Counted from the first letter of the stretch, positions 31,161 through 42,553 are shown. The stretch is DNA of 64,000 nucleotides from Aphrocallistes beatrix (GCA_963281255.1 OY725489.1:186001-250000), one strand, 5' to 3'. Program-made: numbers and translations. The notes: generated from the letters alone by a model not told the origin.

Positions 31161-32354
31161 ATGAAGTTGATAGCAATATTATTGTTTGAATCATTGCTAA
31201 TACTGGCCAATCCAATTGACGAGAAAGAAGAGTGGATGGACTCCAACAAAATTAGACTCAACTCAGCGGAACAACTTAGTGAAGACATTCATGGGAATGA
31301 AGTGCACATTAAAAAGTCTCACGAGGAAATTATTCCGAACCAGATAACTGTCTTGGCACTAGCAGTCGGCCAGGGAGATAGTACACTCATAATATGTCCT
31401 AATAACGACCTCGTCATAATAGATATGGGATCATCAAACAGCAACAGTCCGTATGTATTGAATAGAACAGGTGTTCATAACATATTGGTTAGTTATCACA
31501 CTGCTTATCCGTCTTCCAAGTTCAGGATAATTATAACACATCCAGATAAAGACCATTATAACTACTTTATAGCTGCTTTGCAAGGCTTGGAGTCCTCTGT
31601 TGAATATTTCATTCTAGGAGGAGACCTAAGCCACTACACAGACGGAAACTTCAGCAGTTGGTTGACAAACAATTTTCCTAACAAAACATTTTCATTCAAT
31701 GGAGGATCACCTTGCTATGGGAATACAGACTGCAAAATTGTGCCATTTGGAGGAAGCACTCCAGTTATTACTCCAAATTTTTGCAATAACAATATCGTAA
31801 AATTCACCATACTTGCTGCCAACCTAGGAAATTCAAAGAATTCTAAAAGTACAGTCATGAAGATGCAGTATGGCACTATAAGCTTGCTATTTCCTGGAGA
31901 TTTCGCATCCAATGTTTCACAGAATTTGTTAATCAGCCACTACAACAGCACAGGAGAGTTAAGCGCTACTATATATAAAATGGCACATCATGGCTCCGCC
32001 ACTCATGCAAACAACGTTGCTTTTTTGGAGCAAATAAAGCCAAAAGCAGCGTTCGCTAGTCAGGCATACCCTACCAATACAAACTATGCATTTCCCAGAT
32101 GTTCTGTGGTCGATGATCTAGTTAAGCTCGGAATTTTAAACGATTCAAGAGGATATCCATTCGCTTGCGGAAATTATCATGAACAGCCAAGAGTTTACAC
32201 TCAATTGAATTATCAAATTTATGAAACATGTCTACTATCAAACGCTTCGTGCTACAGTATTAGAATTCAACTCAATCAAAGTCATTACGAAATTGATTAC
32301 GTCCTTCTCGATAAGTCAGTAGTGAAGAGTTCTGATGAAGGAATGAACGTCTGA
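31161..32354 (+). CDS. MBL-4: secreted ComEC/Rec2-like metallo-hydrolase without Cys-rich segment
   Basis: 397 residues, intact. Signal peptide MKLIAILLFESLLILANP, then a short acidic linker (DEKEEWMDSNKIRLNSAEQL) in place of the Cys-rich module of MBL-1/2, then the hydrolase domain: VGQGDSTLI, IDMGSSNSN, THPDKDHYNYF, FPGDFASN, KMAHHGSATHAN, and KPKAAFASQAYPTNTN near the position where ComEC proteins have their final strand. Several N-x-S/T sites (for example NKT, NVS, NST) fit a secreted glycoprotein. Downstream DNA to about 32,540 is shared with the 3' regions of the other copies. Intronless. Confidence 0.88.
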   Translation: MKLIAILLFESLLILANPIDEKEEWMDSNKIRLNSAEQLSEDIHGNEVHIKKSHEEIIPNQITVLALAVGQGDSTLIICPNNDLVIIDMGSSNSNSPYVLNRTGVHNILVSYHTAYPSSKFRIIITHPDKDHYNYFIAALQGLESSVEYFILGGDLSHYTDGNFSSWLTNNFPNKTFSFNGGSPCYGNTDCKIVPFGGSTPVITPNFCNNNIVKFTILAANLGNSKNSKSTVMKMQYGTISLLFPGDFASNVSQNLLISHYNSTGELSATIYKMAHHGSATHANNVAFLEQIKPKAAFASQAYPTNTNYAFPRCSVVDDLVKLGILNDSRGYPFACGNYHEQPRVYTQLNYQIYETCLLSNASCYSIRIQLNQSHYEIDYVLLDKSVVKSSDEGMNV

Positions 32355-32960
32355 GGTATCTAATGCTCGTAGTAGCATCAATGTGTGATATCTCCATAGT
32401 TTCAGGATTTGTAGATAGCTTTTTAGTTTTAGTTCTAGAGATATTCTGCTTTGAATATTTGTTTGTTTATAAGTGTGCTTTCTAAACTTGTGGTAAACTA
32501 ATGCAAAGGGAAATTCTCCACTATATACAAATGTGATGGTGGTTATTCGAAAAAATATTGGTTAATTAAGTGTCACTTTAAATCTATAGACGTGTGTCGA
32601 ATCACTTATCAAGGTTCAAATATAAACTTAAAGATTAAGCATGGATACACATTTAGTGCAGTTTTAGTGCAGTTCCTATTGTCGGGATGCACTCGTGGCA
32701 GAGATGGTGGAAAGGATCTGGTTGAAACCAGTCCGTCGATAAAATGGTTCTTTTAGGACTAAATCGGTTAACAGGGGTCATGTTTAAAACGGACCCATAT
32801 GTGCCAGTGGCTCATACATGTGGTGATTTATATAAATAGATACATTCCTTATATGGTGTATACCCAAGATTTTGTTCATATTATCACACCTCCCCCCAAC
32901 AACTCTCCAATCTTTGTCACCGAAAAATGAAAAATAACACATACAGATATACAAAAGTTT

Positions 32961-33842
32961 TCAATAAAATATCTGTAGTCCGCACTGTCTATTTTCAGAT
33001 ACAACAGCTAATTTAAGATTGTTAGTGATAGCTATTCCACAAGGAAAGTCAAACATTCCAGCTTGATGGCCTCGTCGCCCTAGCAAATAAAGGAATTCTC
33101 CATGCTTTGAGAATATCTTAACTCGGTGGCACCAGTCACTGATAATAAAGTTCCCACTCGAATCCAGAGAGAAGAACATCGGCCAACAGAGATGGATGGT
33201 CAACCTGCTAGCAGGGAGCAGAGAACGGAGCAGATCTCCGGTGTGAGAGAATACGTGTACGCAAGAAGATTCTGAACCGCTAAGAACATAAACTTCTTCT
33301 TGGAAAAGCTTAACGTCCATTGGTCGGGTCATTGAGTGGTGTGAAAACTGTCGTTGGAAGTGGAGGTGGCTATCCAGGATTTGGATTCGATGATTTTCAA
33401 AATCAGTGACAAAGATATCTCCGTTTGCAGAAATAGTAATCTGTCTAGGCCCGTTGAATTGTCCACTATCAGACCCTTTGCTCCCTACCCTAGCAACGAA
33501 ACTGGTATGAGCTGCCACTTTGAAATGCAGTATGTGATGTCCCACTATATCTGTTACGTAAATGTTGTCTCTATGCACGGCGATTCCCCATGGATACTCC
33601 ATTAGTTCATGCGAAAATGTATCAACGAATTCTCCAAACTCTGTGAAGATTGACACTCTCTTATTCCTTCTTTCCGTGACATATATTTCGTTTGTGATTG
33701 GATCAATAGCGATACCTCTAGGATCGCAGATCTCACCTTTTTCACTGCCTTCTTTCGCGACAGCTAAGAGATTACCCATTTCTTCAAAGTGGCTCGTATT
33801 GAGCATTATGTCCTGTTTTACATTAGTGAAGCGATATGCCAT
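32961..33842 (-). CDS. NHL-3: NHL six-blade propeller protein without coiled coil
   Basis: 293 residues, single exon. After ~35 residues the whole protein is NHL repeats: CDPRGIAIDPITNEIYVTERRNKRVSIF, PWGIAVHRDNIYVTDIVGHHILHF, GPRQITISANGDIFVTDFENHRIQIL, RPMDVKLFQEEVYVLSGSE, PMFFSLDSSGNFIISDW and FPCGIAITNNLKLAVVSEN. This matches a six-bladed propeller with no partner domain. It is related to NHL-4 next to it and more distantly to NHL-1/2. No signal peptide. The bladed core alone suggests a binding module; the specific partner cannot be told. Confidence 0.83.
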   Translation of the reverse strand: MAYRFTNVKQDIMLNTSHFEEMGNLLAVAKEGSEKGEICDPRGIAIDPITNEIYVTERRNKRVSIFTEFGEFVDTFSHELMEYPWGIAVHRDNIYVTDIVGHHILHFKVAAHTSFVARVGSKGSDSGQFNGPRQITISANGDIFVTDFENHRIQILDSHLHFQRQFSHHSMTRPMDVKLFQEEVYVLSGSESSCVHVFSHTGDLLRSLLPASRLTIHLCWPMFFSLDSSGNFIISDWCHRVKIFSKHGEFLYLLGRRGHQAGMFDFPCGIAITNNLKLAVVSENRQCGLQIFY

Positions 33843-34000
33843 TTCTTAGTGAGCTAAGAGTGTATTTATTTATTATAGGAGAGTGTTAGGTGATGTGAAT
33901 TAAGTGTGGAATAAAAACAATGATACATATCGTTTTAAGATCTTTAACCGACATCTACTAAGCTACCATATATGCTCTACGGAATGTCATACATCCTAGG

Positions 34001-34141
34001 CCAGTGGCTCCCAAGCTGAGGGTCCATGGACCCTTAGTGGTCCACAGGATTCGAAATTTGCATTACGGTTAATAGGAGGGGGTCCACAGAATATAAGAAA
34101 ATTGCAATAGGGGTCCACAGCCAAAAATGGTTGAAAACAGC
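34001..34141. mobile_element. 141-bp MITE between NHL-3 and NHL-4
   Basis: Bounded by ATCCTAGG (33,993-34,000) and GTCCTAGG (34,142-34,149), an 8-bp duplication with one change. The ends are ccagtggctcccaa and ttgaaaacagc; inside, 'gggtccaca' is repeated. This fits a small hAT derivative. Confidence 0.6.
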
Positions 34142-34297
34142 GTCCTAGGCAAACTGTGTTAATGAATTCAAGAACTGAAAACTAAATTTAGTTTGAAAGT
34201 TAAAATTAGTATATCAACGCAGCTATCTCGATCAAAAGTATTAGAACACAGCAATATCGCGCCTAAAATTATAGCAACCAAAAATACAAATAGGTAT

Positions 34298-35161
34298 TCA
34301 ATAAAACATTTGTATTCCGTTGTCACAATTATGAGATACAACTACTAATTTTCGATTATCAACGAGAGCTATTCCATGAGGTTGATTGTTACTGCATCCG
34401 AGAGTAGTGAGTAATGTTCCTCTCTGTGAGAATACCTTGACTACACTAGGCCTGATGTAACTGATGACGAAATTTTTATTTGCGTCTAGACAGAAGAATG
34501 CAGGATATGCTAGTTGATCTCCGATATACTCAGTTGTGATCAGAGAACGTATCCTGTCTCCGGTGTGAGAGAACACGTGTACGCAGGGAGAGTCAGTGTT
34601 ACTGAGAACGTACACTTCGTCTGGAGTCAGGATTACATCGCTGGGTCTCCTCATGGAGTCGTGTGAAATGTGTCGCAGAAAGTGGAGTTGGCTATCCAGG
34701 ATCTGAATTCGGTGGTTATTTTGATCGGTGACAAATATATCACCAGTGGTGGAGACAGTTAGCCCTCTAGGATAATCGAACTGTCCAATCCCAGACCCTC
34801 TACCTCCCCGCTTACCGACAACACGGATATCTTCTGCCATTTTAAAATGGAGCACGAAGTGTCGTATTATATCTGTGATGTAAACATTGTTGCTATGAAC
34901 CGCAATGCCCCATGGATTCATCAAGTATTCATGTGTGAAAGTACTCAAGAACCTACCCGACTCTGAAAATATCGACACACGTATATTCACACATTCTGCC
35001 ACATATATTCTGTTGGTGGTTGGATCAATAGCGACACCAGTAGGCCCCCAAACCTTACCCAGAGCTTTACCTCGTTTCGCTACCGTTAATACATGACTCA
35101 TTTCTTGATAGTTAGTCTCAATAAGTTCTACGTTTCGTGGGACATTATCAAATGTCGCCAT
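34298..35161 (-). CDS. NHL-4: NHL propeller protein, paralogue of NHL-3
   Basis: 287 residues, single exon. Six NHL repeats, starting with GPTGVAIDPTTNRIYVAECVNIRVSIF and GDIFVTDQNNHRIQIL in the third blade; the fifth, AYPAFFCLDANKNFVISYI, has lost the Asp-Trp/His core seen in NHL-3. It lies head to tail with NHL-3, 455 bp apart, so the two arose by local duplication. No other domain. The start at 35,161 is the first ATG and aligns with NHL-3. Confidence 0.83.
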   Translation of the reverse strand: MATFDNVPRNVELIETNYQEMSHVLTVAKRGKALGKVWGPTGVAIDPTTNRIYVAECVNIRVSIFSESGRFLSTFTHEYLMNPWGIAVHSNNVYITDIIRHFVLHFKMAEDIRVVGKRGGRGSGIGQFDYPRGLTVSTTGDIFVTDQNNHRIQILDSQLHFLRHISHDSMRRPSDVILTPDEVYVLSNTDSPCVHVFSHTGDRIRSLITTEYIGDQLAYPAFFCLDANKNFVISYIRPSVVKVFSQRGTLLTTLGCSNNQPHGIALVDNRKLVVVSHNCDNGIQMFY

Positions 35162-35581
35162 CTCTGATCAAAATATATAAGTAATTGTTAGAAGGAAAAT
35201 CTTTGTTAGGAGATGAGACAAATATTTATAGTAGAGAGTGAGAAGTGGTGGGTTGGAATGTGTCACGTATTTATTGTGTCTGCCCATTACATGGTAACCT
35301 AAACTGGAACAAAAGACGGCCGTAAATCCTCCTATTTGAAGGATATATTGCAAATTCTAATGACGAATGAGCTGAGCTTAGATATCAGATGAACTCAATG
35401 GAATGTCATCACGTATCTACAGTAGAACACTATCAGTGGAGGATGTGGAGTAGGTAAATATTAGAATATTGCACTAAGAATGGAACAAAGAAACAGCTGA
35501 CATAAATCACAGCACAGTATAACTAAAAATACAATCCATAGTCCATAAACAAACAAACAGATAAACGGAGCTAGAAGTTGG

Positions 35582-38500
35582 TCACACAATATGGAGGACA
35601 ATTTTCCTGCCAATTTTCTGTCGACACACGTGGCAGTCATATAACCGTTCAGAACAATCCTTGCAAGAAGTGTGTCCGCAAGGATCGAATGCCACCATTT
35701 TTCTATCGTCCCCACAGTTCTCGTAACAAATGCTGCACTCTTTCTTGCTCTCAGCTGGAGCAGGGGCAGATTCGGGCTCTGGGGCTGATTGTGGCTCGTT
35801 GAAGGGACTGTCCGCTGGCAGGAGACAGGTGTAGCTGGAGATGAGCGTGCGACACTCGAGACACTTTATGCCACGCTATAAATAGAATCGAGGTGTAAAG
35901 AAAAAATCCTAAAAATATTCCAGGAATGTCAGCTAAAGTAAATGCAGGGAAATCACAGAATGAAATACAACTGCCTCTAATCTGATTGGTCAATGAACTC
36001 ACACTAGCATGGTCTTGACAATATGTCACATGGCCACAAGGCACATTCTTGAAAATGGCCTTCTTAACTTCGCAGAGGATGCAGTCTGGAAGCTGACTGA
36101 TGTCGAAAGTGTAAGGTTCCAGGTAGGACCTGCAGTCAGCTGATAGGAGGTCCAGTGGCGTCTTCTGCCCTTGATTTGTCGCGGTAAATGGCGCCTCGTG
36201 TTTGATAAGAAAGGCAGCTGTTGCGAGGTAGATCAGATCTATAAATAGAACAAGTAGAACGAGCTGATAGAGAATACATTCTATTTATAGTACAACACCT
36301 CTAAACTTTGTTTTCTTCATGCTCTCGCAGATAAGCTTAATTTGAGAAGTGTCGTTGATCTGTTCCGGATTCAGGAACGGTTTGATGGGGGAGCAAACCC
36401 AGTGGAGTGGCGTGTTCCCATACGGGTCCACCTCAGTTAAACTGGCGCCCTTTTCCACCAGTGGCTCCACGAAGTGGTAGAGCGCCTCTTTGCAGGCTAA
36501 AATTAGTAACGTCTCTCCATCTCTAAACCGAATGTCTCGGTCTAGCTCTGTGTACTCCAGCAGTGTCTATAAATAGAAATGAAAGGAAATATGCTATGTT
36601 TAGAGCGGTTTTAAAGCTAACAGCTGATTGGCTACGCACGTTGAGGCTCTTGGACTTGTTAGCGAACAGAGCGAGGTGAATAGGCGCCAATCCAGACATA
36701 TCTCTCACGTTGATCAGCTCACGCGCGCGTTGTGCCACTATTCTTATCACCTTCTCGTGGTCGCCCAGTGTGGCTAGGTGGAGACAGTTATAGCCACACA
36801 CGTTCTGGAGCTGGGGATTGGCACCTTTGGAGAGTAACACGTCGACTATGCCATGGTGTCCCGCCTTGGAGGCCAGGTGGAGCGGGGTTTCTCCTGTCAG
36901 GTCTTGCGTGTTCAGGTCTGGAATCCCATTGGGTGAGCTGAGAAGCGCTCTTACCACCTATTTTAGGCGCGGAATAGAGAACTGAGTTATATAAATAGAA
37001 GTGATGCTTGATCATAGAACAATGAGGAAAAATTATGAGACAAAATCGACGAATATTTCCCGTATCCAGGAACTATAAATAACCAAATACAGATTGCATA
37101 TTCCTTATATGGCATTGCACTTTATTCTAACTAATAAATCTCATAAACTCCTTTACTGACCAATCAATGACCAGGATTAACTAATAAAGCTGCATTACAT
37201 CTTCCATGCATCCATGGTACTTATAGAAAATGTACTAATAGCACGATTGTTGTCCTTCATTCGTATCTACACTTAAGCTCCATGGTAAATCGGCTGCGAC
37301 GCAAATCAATATGAGAAATCCCATCTTGAACCATGGATAAACAAGGATATTTCCAAATCTATTTTGAATATATAACTGTATTTAAAAGTGTCGCTTTACC
37401 TCTTCGACACCTTTCTCTGAGGACATCCACAAGGCAGTTCTGCCCTCTTTATCCACAGCGTTGGGGTTGCAGCCGAAACTGAGGAGTTTGGCGACACATT
37501 CTGCCACTTGACCACCTGAAGTGGACTCGACACAGAGGTGGAGTGGAGTCTTTCCGTCGTTGTCCACTTTATTGGCGTCCAACCCTCTCATGAGAAGGAA
37601 CTCCACCACTTTTGACTTGGAGGACTCCAGACACGCGATGTGGAGCGCCGTCTTGCCATCAGCCTATTGGAACCAAATATTCTTAGTTCCAGTTTGCAGT
37701 TCTGCCACTATTATTGGGAAGAGTCAAGAAGATGAAAAGATCCAACTCGTGCATACATTTGAGAAATAAATTCTTCAAAGAAACACTGGGACGAATTTGG
37801 ACTGAAATACCTCAGATAAAACGAATTTATGGGATTTGAGTTTCAGAAAAAAATAGAATTCAAGTGCCATTCCGCGCCCAAATTGTCACATTGTGTCGCT
37901 AACTCGGACATACCTAACTTACGGAACGGAACCATCCCGTGAAATCTGAATACCTAATTTACGGAATGTTCTTAAAATAGGCATTTACAATTCCGGGACC
38001 GTTCGGTCTGTCCCGGTCTGTCCCGCTAACTGAAATTCTTCCAAACCAATTTATGGGATTTGAGTTTCAGAAAAAATGGAATTCAAGTGTCATTCCGCGC
38101 CCAAATTGTGTCGCTAACTCACCGTTTCTTCGTCCACTCTGCCTCCGACCTTGAGAACTTTCTCCATGGCGTCCAGGTCTCCCTTCCTGACGGCTGCGAT
38201 GAAAGCGTCGGAGAGGGATTGGCTGATGTCCTTAGGGCTTTGAAACTGGGACCGGTTTTGGAATTTCGGTTTCAGACAGAGGGGGTTGAATGTCCAAGTG
38301 GCGCCTCCCACCTCCACTCGCACGTCCTTATCCGGGTAGACCTTCCGTACCACTCCTTCCTGCCCCAGGGACTTGGCCATCGCAGTGACCCACCCCCCGT
38401 GGTCCTTCTGGAGATCTCTGAGAGATGATTCGTCGTCTAACACCCGCACGGCGTCTCCCGGCTGGAAGCTCTCCATCTTGGAGAGGGAGGCAGGGTGCAA

Positions 38501-39164
38501 CTGCCACTTCTCACTTGAGAACTGTACCTACAGCGACACAATTATGACACTTCATCTATCACAAATAAATAAAAATAAATGGAAAATTCATGAAATTATT
38601 TTGACAGGAAAAGATTATTTGGGAAAATTTCAGGATGGAATTCGTACTAAAATACTCTAACAAAGTTCTATTATTAGCTCGATAGCTAGATATCAGCTGA
38701 CAAACGCTACTAAGAACATTGCTAACTGTCCTGTTTTTGGCGGGACTTCCCACTTCTTCAGACGTATGTTGAAAGTAAAGTCCCGCGAAAAAGTTCCAAA
38801 AAGCGGAATTGTCCCGCTTTCCAGTTTATAGGACTAATACAATTATACTATTCCCGCCAAAATACTACTCATATCCCGCCTTTTTCCTTACAGAAGTTTG
38901 CAAGTAAGAATAACTGGTCGATACATCTCAAAGGTTTGGGATATAAAGTGGCCTCTTGGTGGTTCGGTAGCGGACACTTACCTCCACGTATCCGGGTCCC
39001 ATCCCGACCACATTGCCCACCCTTCCCATGCACTTAGCCATGTCAGACTTCCAGCCACTGTGTCCCGCCTGTAGCGCCTGGAACACGTCCAACTCTAAGT
39101 TCACGGACACCTGGTCTCCAATGCTGAAGTTAGGTGGCGTGTAGTTGCCTGCCATCTGTGCCAT
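35582..39164 (-). CDS. Mind-bomb-like E3 ubiquitin ligase (REP-ankyrin-RING), 7 exons
   Basis: Exons on the minus strand: 39164-38982, 38527-38123, 37663-37400, 36957-36640, 36566-36299, 36238-36003, 35875-35582; all joins keep the frame and give 655 residues. Exons 1-2 encode two MIB repeats (GDQVSVNLELDVFQALQAGHSGW; GDAVRVLDDESSLRDLQKDHGGW, then VGGATWTFNPLC). Exons 3-6 encode an ankyrin array (GKTPLHLCVES, GETPLHLASKAGH, GYNCLHLATLGDH). A first RING (CILC..CGHVTYC) spans exons 6-7 and a second at the C-terminus is a full C3HC4 (CSIC...CGHTSCKDC...CHVC). Mind bomb ligases ubiquitinate Notch ligands. The usual N-terminal MIB/HERC2 and ZZ domains are absent. Three introns end in TTCTATTTATAG. 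Confidence 0.85.
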
Positions 39165-39231
39165 GTATAGACGACACTTTCAAGAAAAAGAGTTGTTTAG
39201 TAAACAAATTAGTAAACAAATACAAAGAGAC

Positions 39232-39372
39232 ATACATGCCAACCGTCCAATATTTGAAGTGATGTCCCGCTTTTTTGGAATCTATTTATAGACTTTCTAT
39301 TGCGTCCCGCCATGTCCCGCGAAATTCAACGCTGCGTCCCGCTTTTATCATGGCTCAGGTTGGCATGTATGA
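39232..39372. mobile_element. MITE upstream of the Mind-bomb-like gene
   Basis: catacatgccaaccgtcc (39,232) is mirrored by ggttggcatgtatg (to 39,372). The centre repeats 'gtcccgc' and contains TTCTATTG/TCTATTTATAG words. A related gtcccgc-rich stretch lies in intron 1 of the neighbouring gene (38,720-38,890). Sequences resembling its right end recur at 19,436 and 23,690. Confidence 0.55.
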
Positions 39373-39762
39373 GAGTATAACACTAAATCTAGACTAGACT
39401 GTGATCATGGGGTAAATGTGTATATTTGTTTCCCTGTTTTGTTAGAAAGGTGTTGAGTTTGCTTTAGATTTTTAAGAAGCAAACTTTCAATTTTCTAGCA
39501 CATGCTAATCCTCGATCAAATCAAAATATACTATATATATATATATATATTTTTTTTTTGTCACCTCATAAATTGGAATCTGAACAAATCGAGTAGAGAG
39601 ACCAATAAATTTTGAATTTTGAAATATAAATCTATTTTAACACCTTCGATAATATGTAAAGGCGCCCAACTTGCTCTGAATTCAGAGGAGAGTAGCTAGT
39701 GCATATAGTATCAGTTTACTCACAGTGTGTTTAAATATAGAAACTGGATAGAACATGCAACT

Positions 39763-40879
39763 ATGCCCTCTAACAGTTCGATTGGGTCTTTTTTCTGGAT
39801 TGGATCGGAGAAGACATGTCCCGTAAACTCATTCATAAACTCAACCGCCACTGAACTCGAAGAATCGAAATGTCTCGACAGAAAAATTTTCGTTTTAGGC
39901 CTATTTTCCGATCTGGCCTCCATGCTAGGCGCCTTTTTGATTATTTTAAGTTTCTTTCTAATTAAAGAACTTAAAACGACCGCCAGATATTTCCTGCTAT
40001 TTTTATCCGTGGCTGACTTCTTCAATGCTTTCTTTTACTTCACAGCTCACATATGGTCCCTCGCCATTCCTGTCTACTCCGTCTGTTATCGAAACAAATC
40101 AGATTTCGAGACCTATTACTGCGTCGCCCAATCAACTTTCAATGTTTTCTTCTCGCTATCATCCTACTACTGGACCACCGTGTTGGCCGTTCACGTCGTA
40201 CTGCTTGTCACAGTCAGAAAGCAATGGCTGGGAAATAAAATCATATTCCGCGCACTTTTAGCATTCGGAATTATGGCGCCGTTTATAGTTTCAGTTCTAG
40301 GTTTACTCCTGAATCGGCTGGGACCTGGATTCGATACGGTGAGTGCTGGATGGTGCTTTGTGGGGTATCACAACAATTTCAGTTCAGAAAATTTTCGTCA
40401 TATTTACAGCGAACTTCTTAACAGGCATACTTTGGGATTTCATCGCTCTCGTTTCAATCACGTCACTCAACGCATTCGCTCTTCTATCCATGATATACTA
40501 TAGGGTGAAGTATAAAAATATCTCAGCCACAGGGCAGGATTTGAAACTGATTCTGATTCCCACGGCGTACCTCTTTCTGAGGTTTTGGGGGTATTTGCGT
40601 TGGGTCATCCAATTTAATTCGATTTCACCGCAATCCGGAAATTTCTCAAATTTTTGCAAAAATTACACTTTTTTGGTTTATCTGCAAGCTATCGGCGATC
40701 CGGGGCAAGGCTGGGTGAATGCGATTCTATATTTAGCTATGACAAAGAGTGTCCGGGTGTGGATAGTGAGAAAGTGTCGGTGTGGAAGGGGAGGAAGGCA
40801 GAGGAAGGAAAGTCAGATGCATGAGGCATCCTCCGAATCCATTTACTCCGAAGAACTGACTAACGTGGTGAGTAACTAG
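39763..40879 (+). pseudogene. GPCR-1: Dicty_CAR/GPR157-type receptor with one-base frameshift
   Basis: Intronless seven-transmembrane receptor. From the ATG at 39,763: TM1 (FVLGLFSDLASMLGAFLIIL), TM2 with ARYFLLFLSVADFFN, a Cys before TM3 (YYCVAQ), TM3 YYWTTVLAVHVV, TM4, then GPGFDTVSAGWCF. At 40,420-40,422 an extra A shifts the frame; the other frame carries on with LTGILWDFIALV (TM5), QDLKLILIPTAYLFLRFWGYLRW (TM6) and AIGDPGQGWVNAILYLAMTK (TM7). Motifs match the cyclic-AMP-receptor-like family also found in animals as GPR157. Every other part is intact, so an assembly error is possible. A GTG upstream at 39,727 is in frame but unlikely. Confidence 0.82.
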
Positions 40880-41542
40880 TTCCAATTGGAAATAACTACT
40901 CAGTGTGCCATCCTGTTTTTAAGCTATTTATGTGCACTATCCTTTGTTTGTATACAAGTGTAAATATTGATGGTATTTTTCAGAATTTAAACTTGATAAT
41001 TATGACGGTCTTAGATGGGATTTATTCAAATTTGGTGGGAGAACAGAAGAAAAGATCAATTTTATAAATATTTGACGCAAGAAATTTTCTCATTCCGAAT
41101 AACACCTCAAAGTATTTTGTCCATCTTTAGAATAAAGGTTCATAGCAAACATCTTTTTCACTTATCAATTCACGAGAGGTATCTAAATTCGTTTGCAAAA
41201 GTATTTTTTTATAATTTTTTTTTTCATTAGAAGAAAAGAATAATTATAGTTACCCGGGTGCTTTTCAGGAATTTACGGAATATTCAATAGAAAATAGATT
41301 GTGGTCAAATAATTTTTGGTAATAATTATCCTAAAAAAATTCAAACAAATGGGTCATATTTCAGAAACATTATTAATACAAACAGCATATCAAAACAACA
41401 AGCAAATAAACAAATATTTACACGGAATCCTGATCTATTCTTGTGTAAGGCGATATCTTTGACTTCTTCCCGTCTTTGTACGTGATAACAATCGGAGATT
41501 TCGTGTCACACCTCTCCAAAGTGTTATAATAAACTGTGCTAT

Positions 41543-42553
41543 TTATACCACAAGCTTCGAGGAATAATTACGCGCCAGAAACTTGTTTTTCAAGTTAGTA
41601 ATAGTCCTATAAGCCCTCTTTCTCAGTTCCTTGGTGAAAAGAAGGAAGAGGATTCCGTTTATCCAGCCTTGGCCTGGGTCGCCCAAGGCTTGGAGGTAAG
41701 TTAGGACGATGAAGCATTGCCTTTTTTGGTGAAGAAGTGTCTGAATGAGTTCCAGAAGACAACGCAGTGTCCCCCAAATACGCAGGAAACCGTAGCCAAC
41801 TGGGATCAGCACCAGTTTCACTTCTTGTTCTCCGATAGCCCGTTTCTTCAACTTACGTTTCTCGGTTAGAAACTTTATCACCGCGATAAGGTAGATCACA
41901 GCTAGAGCTATTAGTGTGACAATGTCGTACAATTTCCCCGCCAGAAATTCGCTATAAACGTGAACTTCTGAGGATCCTGATTCGTTGCGATAATATGCGA
42001 TAAAACACCAGCCCGCACTCGCAGTGGCCCTCCCAGGTCCAAATCTATTGGACAAGAGTCCAAAGAGCATCATGAATAACGGCACCCCCCAGCCAATCAG
42101 ATGCATGGAAATCCTAACGCACTTGCGCGAAAACCAATTTTTGTGGAACAAAAGTGCCAAAATGTACAAAGCGAGTACGATTGTCCAATAGAAACTCGTG
42201 ATTGTGAAATACGTGTTCATCGCTGATTGGAGGATACAGGAACCTAGCTCCAAATCGGTTTTCCCCACATAACAAGACGAGTACCGAATGTCATGGAGTG
42301 ACCATATATGGGCAAACAGAAACCATGAAGAATTCAGTACATCCGCAATGCTAATATAAAGTAAGAATCTCCTCGCCTCTGTCTGCATGTCCTTGTAGGC
42401 GTAGAATGATACTATAATTAGCACCGAGCTAATTATAGACATGACGTCAGATACCAGGCCTGTCCATATGACGCCATCTGTGAGGCAATTGTTGAAGTTA
42501 GTGGTGTTGATGGAACATTTCGTGCCACCTATCCAGTGATCTAGCCAACCCAT
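41543..42553 (-). CDS. GPCR-2: Dicty_CAR/GPR157-type seven-transmembrane receptor
   Basis: 336 residues, intronless, intact. The N-terminal segment with N-x-S/T sites (CSINTTNFNNC) is followed by TM1, TM2 (ARRFLLYISIADVLN), CYVGKTDLELGSCILQSAMNT, TM3 (SFYWTIVLALYIL), TM4 (LIGWGVPLFMMLFGLL), GPGRATASAGWCF before TM5, EVKLVLIPVGYGFLRIWGTLRC (TM6) and ALGDPGQGWINGILFLLFTKELRKR (TM7 and start of a short tail). In the family such receptors couple to heterotrimeric G proteins; the ligand is not predictable. It is transcribed opposite to GPCR-1 and converges with it. Confidence 0.88.
   Translation of the reverse strand: MGWLDHWIGGTKCSINTTNFNNCLTDGVIWTGLVSDVMSIISSVLIIVSFYAYKDMQTEARRFLLYISIADVLNSSWFLFAHIWSLHDIRYSSCYVGKTDLELGSCILQSAMNTYFTITSFYWTIVLALYILALLFHKNWFSRKCVRISMHLIGWGVPLFMMLFGLLSNRFGPGRATASAGWCFIAYYRNESGSSEVHVYSEFLAGKLYDIVTLIALAVIYLIAVIKFLTEKRKLKKRAIGEQEVKLVLIPVGYGFLRIWGTLRCLLELIQTLLHQKRQCFIVLTYLQALGDPGQGWINGILFLLFTKELRKRAYRTITNLKNKFLARNYSSKLVV

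Noticed and set aside
37820-38120. Introner-like birth of the Mind-bomb-like intron 2
   Set aside because: A ~75-bp direct repeat flanks part of the intron near the donor, but it lies inside the intron and does not duplicate exon sequence; plain internal duplication is enough.
41430-41525. Minus-strand open stretch (IVITYKDGKKSK) as an extra C-terminal exon of GPCR-2
   Set aside because: It is in another frame and the only possible intron would be about 35 nt; GPCR-2 already has a normal tail and stop.
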